From assembly GCA_964636865.1 (NCBI GenBank), contig CAZWVJ010000006.1:28765-92764 (forward strand): a stretch of DNA of 64,000 bases, read 5' to 3'. Below the pieces are notes generated by a model. The model saw only the letters and a list, made by a program, of their open reading frames with translations. It was not told the DNA's origin and searched no databases. The stretch comes from B1SED10-75 sp964636865. GTDB lineage: Bacteria > Bacillota > Dethiobacteria > DTU022 > PWGO01. The stretch's first letter is position 1; each line of letters opens with the position of its first letter. The position numbers and the translations under genes were made by a program. Positions 46,963 through 54,282 of the stretch are shown in pieces.

Positions 46963-47457
46963 CTATTTTTTCTTATTCTTATTTTTACTCTTTTTCTTAT
47001 TCTTATTACCGGAGTTGTTTTTTGATTTCGCTTTTTGCTGAGAGTTATTATTGGAAGTGCCGGAGCTATTTTTCATAGTATTGCTGTTGTTCTGTTTCTG
47101 CTTTTTCTTCTGCTGGTTTTCCAAGGCCCTCTTCTGCTGTCTGGTGAGATTTTTCTCCTTGGTACGGTTGTTATAAACCTTGTAGCCGGCAGCTCCAACG
47201 GCCAGTCCCCCTGCTAACACCAAAAAGGGCCAAGCAGCCATCATATCCGTTTCTGCTTCTGTCTCATATTGGGGTTCATCTGGCTCAGGAGTTTCTGTGT
47301 CTTCGGATTCTTCCACAGTCCCCGGATCAGGTATTATTCCATCCTCACCTTCTTCTAAGCATGCCGCACAAGCCATTAATACTCCCGCAGCGAAAATTAA
47401 AGCCACCGTAATGAGGCAACGTTCCCAGATTTTCAACTTTCGAGGATTTTCTTTCAT
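46963..47457 (-). CDS. Membrane protein with an acidic outer part and a Lys/Asn-rich tail
   Basis: Unrecognised, 164 aa. A basic N-terminus and hydrophobic segment (about 14-33) end in a lipobox-like MACAAC. An acidic stretch rich in Glu, Asp and Pro (about 35-70) follows. A second hydrophobic helix (about 74-92) leads to a 70-residue tail made almost wholly of Lys, Asn, Gln and Ser. Topology suggests the tail is cytoplasmic if the protein spans twice, or the second helix is an anchor. It is the last gene of the metal island, 70 bp after the lipoprotein gene. Confidence 0.6.
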   Translation of the reverse strand: MKENPRKLKIWERCLITVALIFAAGVLMACAACLEEGEDGIIPDPGTVEESEDTETPEPDEPQYETEAETDMMAAWPFLVLAGGLAVGAAGYKVYNNRTKEKNLTRQQKRALENQQKKKQKQNNSNTMKNSSGTSNNNSQQKAKSKNNSGNKNKKKSKNKNKKK

Positions 47458-47527
47458 TATTACTTATCCTCCAGTTCAAAGAAATAATATAGACCTCGAA
47501 AACCTTCTACAAGTAATCTCTTTGAAA

Positions 47528-48325
47528 TTAATCCATTCTGGCCATCTCATTGGACCACTCAAAATACTCATCCCAAAGAGCTATTACATCTTCCCTGTAT
47601 GCAGAAAGGTTTTCTTCTTCTCCTTCCTCCATGAGTTCATTGATTTCTTCTGCCAGTTCTTTTACTTCTTTTAATATCCCCAAAAGAGGCTCAAAAGAAT
47701 CTACTCCATACCCTTCCACTTGATTGATAAGGGCTTCTATTTCACCTATGTCTATCTGTTCCATCTCCTCTTCGGGCGTTTCCTCGGCGGTATAGGCTTG
47801 CATTTCGTTCATGACTCCCAGAAATTCCATCCCCACTCCATCTGCAGTGAGCATAGCATATTCCTGCAGCGACTGGGGCATTTCATCTTTATCCGCAACC
47901 TTCAGGTCATTCACATGTATACGGAAAGGGGTAGTGTAACCGAATTCATCGGTTTTTTCCTCTACTTCCAACTCGCCGCTAACAGTCACCGGTTCTTCGG
48001 TAAATTCAATAGAATCACCCGCCGGAGCCATGGCAGGTATGGCAGAAACCGGAATGTCGGTACCAGGTATGCAGTAAGGACACTCTACCATGGGAGCGTT
48101 GGTCAAGTAAATAAAACTACCGTCCAGCGGTGACTGCATAGCCATAAAACCGGTCATGGATACATTATCTCCATCCAGTTCCTTTACCCTCTGTGAAATG
48201 TTAAAGTCTTCATCCCACAGCTCGGCAAATTGGAGGTGGGCGCTCTCCCCCGGTTCTCCCTCACATCCTGCTGCAAGCAATAAAACAATTGTAGTGAGAA
48301 TTATCAGTATTTTTTTCATATTCAA
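47528..48325 (-). CDS. Lipoprotein of the metal island (DUF3299-like region)
   Basis: The 265-aa lipoprotein has a signal peptide ending LLLAAGC. Residues about 45-150 (DGDNVSMTGFMA, FIYLTNAPMVECPYCIPGTD, VTVSGELEVEEKTDEFGYTTPFRI) resemble DUF3299, an export-side domain that I recall near zinc-transport genes; I am not certain of the assignment. CPYC could bind metal or be redox active. The C-terminal half is acidic and helical. The TTG at 48325 has GGAGG ten bases upstream, inside the end of the permease gene; the ATG at 48319 is also possible. The tight 2-bp spacing suggests it works with the permease. Confidence 0.7.
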   Translation of the reverse strand: MNMKKILIILTTIVLLLAAGCEGEPGESAHLQFAELWDEDFNISQRVKELDGDNVSMTGFMAMQSPLDGSFIYLTNAPMVECPYCIPGTDIPVSAIPAMAPAGDSIEFTEEPVTVSGELEVEEKTDEFGYTTPFRIHVNDLKVADKDEMPQSLQEYAMLTADGVGMEFLGVMNEMQAYTAEETPEEEMEQIDIGEIEALINQVEGYGVDSFEPLLGILKEVKELAEEINELMEEGEEENLSAYREDVIALWDEYFEWSNEMARMD

Positions 48326-48327
48326 CT

Positions 48328-49773
48328 CTATTCTACCTCCAAGGGGTCATGTTTGTAAACAGGAAAAATAGAAATTATCGCTGAAATTACAATAATCGCA
48401 AAAACAAGGAGCACCAGGATAAATTCTCCCGGGTAATGTTTAGCCGGGTCTATCATTATGCCCATTCTGTCTGCCGTAAAATTATTGATCAAGTAAAGCC
48501 CTCCGTAGCTTATCAAAAACGAGATGACGATACTCACCACGGAAATAATTACCGTCTGCAGGACAAACAGGGAAAAAATGGTTTTCCTTTTTATGCCCAG
48601 CAAGCGCATGATCAAAATATCTTTTTTGCTGTCCTCCACAAATGAGGCCGTGGTCACGTAAATTACTACTGCTGCCATAAACACTATAATAGCGGCTAGA
48701 GCAATCAATACATCCCGCCCCAGGTTAAGGTTGTCCATTAGATCCCTTAAAACAGTGGTCGGATTGACCGCTTGCACGCCGGGCTTTTCATCAAACTGAG
48801 ACTTCAGCTCCATATGAGCAGCAAGCCCTTCTGTGTTCACAATTACCGATACCAGGTCGCCGGTAACTTTTTCATCGTGGTCGTGGTTATGAGCGTGGTC
48901 ATCATCATGGCTGTGATCATCATGGTCATTGTGGTCATGGCCGTGCTCATCATCGTGGGTATGTTCGTCTGCATCGTTGTGGTCATCATCGTGATCATGG
49001 TCGTGTCCGTTGTGGTAATGGTCATCGTGGTCATGGTGATCATCATGGTCATGATCGTTGTGTTCATCGTCGTGTTCGTGGTCTTCATGCTCGTGTTCGT
49101 CATGCTCTTCATGGTCGTGGTCATGATCGTCATGCTCATGTTCGTGGTCGTCATTACAATCGTCGTGGTCATGGTCGTGAATTACCCAAACGCTTTCGGC
49201 AGTCGTAAAGATAACATTGTCCGAAGCCGTCCCGCTCCGGTCAAGAATCCCTACTACTTCGTATTCAAACTCGTCATGAACATGTCCGTTTTCTCCAAAA
49301 CCATGCACTCCTACAAAAATTTCGCCTATCTCTAAAACTCCCGCATCAGCCACATTGTAGCCGATTACAGCTTCTTCGGTCTCCTCAAACATTTCGCCTG
49401 CCTTCAACCCATAATCCTGCAGGTATCCCGGGACTGTGCCAATAATGGGAATCCCCTGATAGGAATCTCCGGCAGCCATGGGATAGGCTTCCCTTACTGA
49501 GGGATTGGCTTTTAGTTCTTCATAGTATTTGTAAGGAATCGTCCCCAGCGGACTTTCCGTGAAAAACATGCTGGAAAAAACTAGTTCCAAGGGGCTACCT
49601 TCGGGACCCACAATGGTATCATAGTATCCCGCCGTTGAAATAATGCCTTCCTCTACTTGATGAGCAGTATTATAAGTGATCAACGCAATGGTGGTACACA
49701 ATATAACCGCTATGCAAGCAAGCAATGCCCGGGTGAACCTGGTCCGAAGATTTTTTAGCGCAAATTTAATCAT
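48328..49773 (-). CDS. FtsX/MacB-like ABC permease with a histidine-rich insert
   Basis: 481 aa. An N-terminal helix (about 13-33), a large extracytoplasmic domain (about 35-355) and three C-terminal helices (about 357-380, 402-430, 450-473) match the FtsX/LolE/MacB permease plan. The outer domain contains an uninterrupted low-complexity insert (residues 199-300) with 38 His among Asp, Glu and Asn. Without it the protein is a normal-sized permease. The insert should bind zinc or a similar metal. Its start overlaps the stop of the ATPase gene. Substrate unknown: it may be a metal, or a lipoprotein or lipid moved in response to metal. Confidence 0.9.
   Translation of the reverse strand: MIKFALKNLRTRFTRALLACIAVILCTTIALITYNTAHQVEEGIISTAGYYDTIVGPEGSPLELVFSSMFFTESPLGTIPYKYYEELKANPSVREAYPMAAGDSYQGIPIIGTVPGYLQDYGLKAGEMFEETEEAVIGYNVADAGVLEIGEIFVGVHGFGENGHVHDEFEYEVVGILDRSGTASDNVIFTTAESVWVIHDHDHDDCNDDHEHEHDDHDHDHEEHDEHEHEDHEHDDEHNDHDHDDHHDHDDHYHNGHDHDHDDDHNDADEHTHDDEHGHDHNDHDDHSHDDDHAHNHDHDEKVTGDLVSVIVNTEGLAAHMELKSQFDEKPGVQAVNPTTVLRDLMDNLNLGRDVLIALAAIIVFMAAVVIYVTTASFVEDSKKDILIMRLLGIKRKTIFSLFVLQTVIISVVSIVISFLISYGGLYLINNFTADRMGIMIDPAKHYPGEFILVLLVFAIIVISAIISIFPVYKHDPLEVE
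48874..49179 (-). repeat. DNA repeat region encoding the His/Asp-rich insert
   Basis: About 306 bp of degenerate CATGATCACGACCATGAC-type units (minus strand), in frame with the permease. Slippage or recombination could change its length. Confidence 0.8.
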
Positions 49774-50426
49774 TATTTCCCCACCTCGCTTAATTCAGCA
49801 TTCAGTTCCGACATCTCTATAAAGACGTCAAAATGATCTTTCATATCATAATCATGGGAAACGGTTATTACCGGTATATCAAATTTCTGCGCGTAACCTG
49901 CCGTCAAGGACATGATCTCATCGGCTATCTTCTTATTCAGGTTACCGGTGGGTTCATCCGCCAGTAATACAAGGGGATCTTTGATGAGAGCCCTGGCAAT
50001 AGCCACACGCTGTTTTTCTCCCACCGAAAGGGTGGTAACTTTCTTTTTCTTTTTAGGCAAAATCCCCATGATTTCAAGCATTTTATCAATATCCAGTGTT
50101 TTCCTTAATTCCAATTCCAGAAGCTTCAAGTTATCTTCTACGGTCATCTGGTCAAGCAGACGGAAGTCCTGGAAAACGTACCCCACGGAACTCAGGCGGT
50201 ACTCATCCCGCTTTACGGGCGTCCACCCGGTAATATCTCTCCCATTGACCACAACTTCCCCGGCATCAGCAGGAATCACGCCGGCAATAATGTTTAGCAG
50301 GGTAGATTTTCCACATCCCGAAGGACCAAAAACGAGGTAGCTTACCCCCTTTTCAAATGTGTATTCGGGAATGTCAATAATTTTTTCATTGTCATAGCTT
50401 TTTTGCAGGTTTTTGATATAGATCAT
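49773..50426 (-). CDS. ABC transporter ATPase, LolD/MacB type
   Basis: The 217-aa ATPase has Walker A GPSGCGKST, Q-loop YVFQDFRLLDQ, signature LSVGEKQR (Val for the usual second Gly-region residue), Walker B LLADEP and H-loop VSHDYDMKDHFD. It is the partner of the His-rich permease encoded directly downstream with overlapping stop and start. The upstream gap (50427-50633) holds the repeat-derived terminator of the znuA-like gene. Confidence 0.9.
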   Translation of the reverse strand: MIYIKNLQKSYDNEKIIDIPEYTFEKGVSYLVFGPSGCGKSTLLNIIAGVIPADAGEVVVNGRDITGWTPVKRDEYRLSSVGYVFQDFRLLDQMTVEDNLKLLELELRKTLDIDKMLEIMGILPKKKKKVTTLSVGEKQRVAIARALIKDPLVLLADEPTGNLNKKIADEIMSLTAGYAQKFDIPVITVSHDYDMKDHFDVFIEMSELNAELSEVGK

Positions 50427-50583
50427 GATTTACCCCCTTTTTTACCTTCCTAAAGTTATTTGTTGCAACTCTTAAAAGGAAAGAATCAAATAGAACATTG
50501 CTCAACATTGATCACGTTTCTTACCTTTAGAGCCTTCTTTTACTTACGTCTTAACTTTTCTTATTTTTCTTCCAAATAATAAC

Positions 50584-50630
50584 AAAAGGTGTCAAAAGGA
50601 ACCGTCCCCTCGGTACCTTTTGGGGTAATG
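50584..50630 (-). terminator. Terminator after the znuA-like gene, built from the dispersed repeat
   Basis: On the minus strand AAAAGGT pairs with ACCTTTT around the core; the 26 bases at 50584-50609 are the exact inverse of 46805-46830. It starts within 5-30 bp of the stop codon of the binding-protein gene. Confidence 0.75.
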
Positions 50631-50633
50631 AAA

Positions 50634-51593
50634 TTAGCCAAGGGCTTCCTCCAATTTCATGGTGTTATATAAAAGAAGTTCTATATAGGAATTTCTATTT
50701 TCCAGGTCTTCTCCGCCTAAAGGATCAAGGTAAGCGACCTCGCCCCCGATTTCTTCCGCCAACTGCTTAGCTACTGCCGGGTTAAGCTGGGGTTCGCAAA
50801 AAATCACGCAGGCGCCGATTTCCTCTGCGACACCAACCAGTTCAGCCATCCAGGCGGCAGAAGGCTCCTGGCCAGGATAAGGCGCTATAACCGCTGCCTC
50901 CTCCAGGCCATACCGGTCCGCAAAATACTTCCAGGCAGAGTGATAGGTAATAAATTGATTGCTATAAAAGTCGGAAACTTTTTTTTCAATCTCGGCATGG
51001 GCCTGCGTCAACTGCTGCGTATAAAGCTCCCGCTGATCGCTGAAATAATCTTCCTTCGCCGGTTCTGCTTCCGCAAGGACTTTTTCGAGCTTGGGCAAGA
51101 CTTCATCCCTGACCAGTAGAGGATCCAACCAAATATGGGGATCACCCCCTTCCTTTTTACACGTGGAGGAATGGTCGGAATTGGCAGTTTCCTCATAGAA
51201 TTTAGATGGAGAAGACGCTTCCTTGAGCTGAACTCCCTCGGTTAACTCTACTACTTCCAGATCAGAGGGGGCGGCCTCTATCACCTCAGCAGCCCAATCG
51301 TCAAGTCCTCCTCCCACGTGAACAAATACGTCCGCTCCGGACATCTTTTTCATTTGCTCCACTGTAGGATCAAAAGTGTGAGGACTGGCACCGGAAGGAA
51401 GAAGGTAACTCACTTCTACTTCTTTCCCACCGATATTCCGGACGATGTCGGCAAGGGGGAAAATTGTGGTAACTACTTTAACACTCTCTTGCTCATTAAC
51501 ACCCCGGGTATTCTCATCACAACCGCATACCCAGAAATTAAGGGAAAATAAAGCAACTAATATTATTAATACTGCCGGTTGAAACTTGCGCAT
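50634..51593 (-). CDS. znuA: Zinc/manganese-type ABC substrate-binding lipoprotein (ZnuA/AdcA family)
   Basis: The 319-aa lipoprotein has a signal peptide ending in WVCGC. Cluster A-I fold motifs: FPLADIVRNIGG, LLPSGASPHTFDPT (first His ligand), DPHIWLDP (second), YHSAWKYFADRYG (third) and FCEPQLNP. The loop before DPHIW, often a long His-rich stretch in zinc-binding members, is short (DHSSTCKKEGG). The start is ATG 51593. A strong promoter and two palindromes lie upstream. It works with the permease and ATPase encoded beyond the regulator gene. Metal specificity (zinc or manganese) is inferred. Confidence 0.9.
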   Translation of the reverse strand: MRKFQPAVLIILVALFSLNFWVCGCDENTRGVNEQESVKVVTTIFPLADIVRNIGGKEVEVSYLLPSGASPHTFDPTVEQMKKMSGADVFVHVGGGLDDWAAEVIEAAPSDLEVVELTEGVQLKEASSPSKFYEETANSDHSSTCKKEGGDPHIWLDPLLVRDEVLPKLEKVLAEAEPAKEDYFSDQRELYTQQLTQAHAEIEKKVSDFYSNQFITYHSAWKYFADRYGLEEAAVIAPYPGQEPSAAWMAELVGVAEEIGACVIFCEPQLNPAVAKQLAEEIGGEVAYLDPLGGEDLENRNSYIELLLYNTMKLEEALG

Positions 51594-51613
51594 TTTTATC
51601 ACTCTCAATTTTT

Positions 51614-51632
51614 ATTGAAATTTATTTTCAAT
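51614..51632. promoter_or_regulatory. Interrupted palindrome at the znuA start site
   Basis: ATTGAAA, 5-bp spacer, TTTCAAT, located within a few bases of the predicted transcription start of the znuA-like gene. It is a possible operator. Confidence 0.4.
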
Positions 51633-51641
51633 TTTTCTCAT

Positions 51642-51669
51642 TTTATAATATTAGCTTCTCTTATGTCAA
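51642..51669 (-). promoter_or_regulatory. Promoter of the znuA-like gene
   Basis: Minus strand TTGACA with TATAAA after 16 bp (or TAAAAT after 18 bp). The -35 is a perfect consensus match. Confidence 0.7.
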
Positions 51670-51691
51670 TGCCTTTGAAGTAAATATTAAA

Positions 51692-51706
51692 TGATAATAA
51701 TTATCA
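51692..51706. promoter_or_regulatory. Fur-type 7-1-7 box
   Basis: TGATAATAATTATCA, a perfect palindrome identical to the B. subtilis Fur 7-1-7 consensus. It lies 23 bp upstream of the -35 of the znuA-like gene and about 110 bp downstream of the Fur-family regulator gene. Confidence 0.7.
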
Positions 51707-51813
51707 ATAATTATAAAAAAACACCTATAACCTATATCTCTTAGCCATTCTCATTTAAAATATTAAATTATATAGGTCCGGGCATAATATAGCTGCAAGT
51801 ATGATAGCTTAAC

Positions 51814-52266
51814 TTAACTGGAAGCGGAACAATGGGGGCAAAGCCCGTAGGCCACCGTAGAATGGGAGTAAATCTTAAACCTGGTGGACGATTCAATATC
51901 TTCCACCAGATGTTTGAAATTGCAGTTGCCAAACTCTACAATACGCTTGCATTCCATGCACACCAGGTGATGGTGATGGTCTTCGGGAAGGATTATTTCA
52001 TAACGTTGGCGGCCCTCGGGAAGTTCCAGGGTGTTAACTATATTCAACTGACGAAGCAGATCCATGGTTCGATAAACCGTAGCCACTCCTATACCGGGGT
52101 AATCTTTACTCACCTCAGAATACAGATCATCAATATCCGGATGCCCTTCGGTATGGATCAAAAATTCAATAATGGCCAGGCGGGGTCCTGTTATTTTATA
52201 ACCATGGTTCTTAATTTCATTCTTTATTTTTTCCAACAAAGGCCTAAGCCGTGAATTATTTGCCAT
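51814..52266 (-). CDS. Fur-family metal-responsive repressor
   Basis: The 150-aa protein has an N-terminal winged helix (about 1-85; GVATVYRTMDLLRQLNIV is the recognition region) and a dimerisation domain with metal ligands EDHHHHLVCMECK and a CPHC near the C-terminus (structural zinc Cys4 site). Placement between a ZnuA-like protein and ZnuB/C-like proteins suggests Zur, whereas the nearby operator is of the Fur consensus. I leave the metal open. It probably represses the importer when metal is plentiful. Confidence 0.88.
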   Translation of the reverse strand: MANNSRLRPLLEKIKNEIKNHGYKITGPRLAIIEFLIHTEGHPDIDDLYSEVSKDYPGIGVATVYRTMDLLRQLNIVNTLELPEGRQRYEIILPEDHHHHLVCMECKRIVEFGNCNFKHLVEDIESSTRFKIYSHSTVAYGLCPHCSASS

Positions 52267-52385
52267 TTTTTCCCTTTACTTTCCTTATTTGAATAAAGTA
52301 ATTGCTATGCTAACCAATATTAATATACAACAGAATTAGGCTTAATTAAAGGGTAAAATTAACAATACTTCCAGCTGTCGTTTTT

Positions 52386-53189
52386 TTACCTTTTGTACAA
52401 CCACGAAAGGCCAAACAAAACGGTCATGGTAAGCACAATTGAAGCTCCCGAAGGAACATTGAGATAATATGAAATTACCAATCCCCCCAGGCAACCCATC
52501 ATACCAACCACTACCGCAATAACAAGCAAAGAGCGGTAATGCCGGGAAAGTCGGTAACCTGTGGCAGCGGGAATGACCAGCAAAGCTGCAGCCAGTACTA
52601 TACCCACCACCTGCACAGAAACCATTATGGTAACACCCACAGCTGCCATTAAAGCAAGATAAAGCGGAGTTACAGGCAGGCCACCAGCCACAGCCGCCTC
52701 TTCATCAAAACAAATGGCCAGCAACTCTCTAAAAAATAAAAGGAGGAAAGCCAGCACTACTACCATGGCTACAGCCAGAATAACGAGATCTTGCCGAGAC
52801 ACCGCCAGAATGTTTCCGAAAAGCAGGGAAAAAAGTTCAGGATAATACCCCCGGGCATAGCTGATAATCCCAATGCCCAAAGCCATACCGGAAGAAAAGA
52901 ATATCCCGATGATGGTGTCTTCATTGATACGGGTACTACGGCTAATCTGACCGGTAATTACGGCTACAGCCACCGCAAAAATGCTGCCGGTAAAAACAGG
53001 ACTTACACCCGAAACCAGCCCTATGGCAATGCCCCCCAGGGCAGAATGGGATACCCCTACCCCCAGAAAAGAAAGCCGCTTCATTACCACAAAAAAAGAA
53101 ACTAAAGAACACAACAGCCCGATCATAATCGCAGCCAGCAAAGCATGTTGCATAAAAGTAAAAGAAAACATCTCAATCATGGTGTTCAT
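52386..53189 (-). CDS. znuB: Zinc/manganese ABC transporter permease (ZnuB family)
   Basis: The 267-aa membrane protein has eight to nine hydrophobic segments and the ABC-3 family signatures LGVGVSHSALGGIAIGL and VGIVLAAALLVIPAATGYRLS. It overlaps the 3' end of the ATPase gene by 17 bp. It forms the membrane pore for metal delivered by the ZnuA-like lipoprotein. Confidence 0.92.
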   Translation of the reverse strand: MNTMIEMFSFTFMQHALLAAIMIGLLCSLVSFFVVMKRLSFLGVGVSHSALGGIAIGLVSGVSPVFTGSIFAVAVAVITGQISRSTRINEDTIIGIFFSSGMALGIGIISYARGYYPELFSLLFGNILAVSRQDLVILAVAMVVVLAFLLLFFRELLAICFDEEAAVAGGLPVTPLYLALMAAVGVTIMVSVQVVGIVLAAALLVIPAATGYRLSRHYRSLLVIAVVVGMMGCLGGLVISYYLNVPSGASIVLTMTVLFGLSWLYKR

Positions 53190-53967
53190 CTCCCGCCCTT
53201 AAATAGTCAAATTGGCATTGATACGCATCCTCCAGTTGGGAGCTATGCAAAACATCCGCCGGGTTGCCGTGAATATGCATATACCTGTTAATACATATTA
53301 ACGAAGTGGCATAAGGGATTATGCCGGTGAGTTCATGATAGATAAGCAAAACGGTCATTTGACGTTCTCGCTTCAAGCGGTCCAACAGCTCCATGAAAGA
53401 TTGTTTGGCCGGAAAATCCAGGCCGGCTACCGGTTCATCCAGGAAAAGAATGCGAGGCTGATGAACCATGGCTCTGGCCAAAAGGACCCGCTGCTGCTCT
53501 CCTCCGGAAAGTTCCGGGAAAGGACGGTTGATATAGTTTTCCATCCCCACATCCCTTAACACTTCTTTAACCTTAAGTTCAAGGTTTTTAGACCTCTGTA
53601 AAATAGCAGGCGTTTTCAGGGAAAGAAGTCCCATGGAGACCACATCTCTCACCGAAACGGGGAAACGCTGCTCGTAAGTATGACGCTGGGGCAAGTAACC
53701 GATAATATTTTTTGTTTTCCCAAGTTGATGGGCCGGTTTACCCAGTATCAAAACCCTGCCACTGCGTGTTGGTATTAAACCCAGTAACATCCGCAAAAGA
53801 GTGGTCTTCCCTGCTCCATTAGGGCCGATTATACCTACTACATCTCCTTGATTGACCTGAAAATTAATATCACTTAAGACCTCTTTCTTGTTTAATTCTA
53901 CATAGGCGTTTTCTACTGAAATGAGCGGGGTATAATCTTTGTCTTTAGGTATCTTAAAAGCAGCGAT
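53173..53967 (-). CDS. znuC: Zinc/manganese ABC transporter ATPase (ZnuC family), non-ATG start
   Basis: The full reading frame encodes about 264 aa: Walker A GPNGAGKTT, Q-loop YLPQRH, signature LSGGEQQR, Walker B LFLDEP and H-loop IYHE. No in-frame ATG, GTG or TTG exists between the stop at 54001 and the TTG at 53796, which lies after Walker A and would give a dead protein. GGAGAGGGGAG at the 5' end is followed six bases later by ATC (53965-53967), the likely start. The deduced start region MAAFKIPKDKDYTPLISVENAYV resembles the family N-terminus only from PLISVENA on. It overlaps znuB by 17 bp. Confidence 0.8.
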   Translation of the reverse strand: MAAFKIPKDKDYTPLISVENAYVELNKKEVLSDINFQVNQGDVVGIIGPNGAGKTTLLRMLLGLIPTRSGRVLILGKPAHQLGKTKNIIGYLPQRHTYEQRFPVSVRDVVSMGLLSLKTPAILQRSKNLELKVKEVLRDVGMENYINRPFPELSGGEQQRVLLARAMVHQPRILFLDEPVAGLDFPAKQSFMELLDRLKRERQMTVLLIYHELTGIIPYATSLICINRYMHIHGNPADVLHSSQLEDAYQCQFDYLRAGDEHHD

Positions 53968-54282
53968 AAAAAACTCCCCTCTCCAAATATAATCATGATT
54001 TCACAACCAGCCGTTCATCCATTTAATATTAACAATTCTAACTATTAAAAGCAAAGGAACCGATTATGCTGGGAGTGCGGTTAATATAGCTGCCAAAGGG
54101 TTCTTTTTATTTATTATTCCCATTTATCTACTAAAATTATACACACCCAATATGCGCCCACTCAGCACCTTCCTAATAATGAAAACTTCCATTGTTACCA
54201 TAGGGATATTTCAAGTGGGGATAGAGATTATCTCATCAATTTTCCAGGCCTGATTTCAATGCCCTTTGCATTTGCAATAGGA
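53968..54282. other. 315-bp region upstream of znuC
   Basis: A possible minus-strand promoter reads TTGCTT, 17 bp, TAATAT. GGAACC and GGTTC arms (about 54049-54057 and 54099-54105) with CTGCCAAAGGG look like a degraded copy of the dispersed repeat. No gene was seen. Confidence 0.4.

Noticed and set aside
48874..49179. CRISPR-like or satellite array
   Set aside because: The repeats are degenerate, have no spacers and lie in frame inside a permease gene, encoding the His-rich insert.
48772..49335. Plus-strand 187-codon frame rich in Val, Met and Ile
   Set aside because: It is the antisense of the His/Asp repeat of the permease; the repeat keeps several frames open.
53173..53796. Truncated, Walker A-less ATPase starting at TTG 53796
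   Set aside because: The frame continues upstream through an intact Walker A and a family-like N-terminus, so this is a start-codon problem and not a truncated gene.
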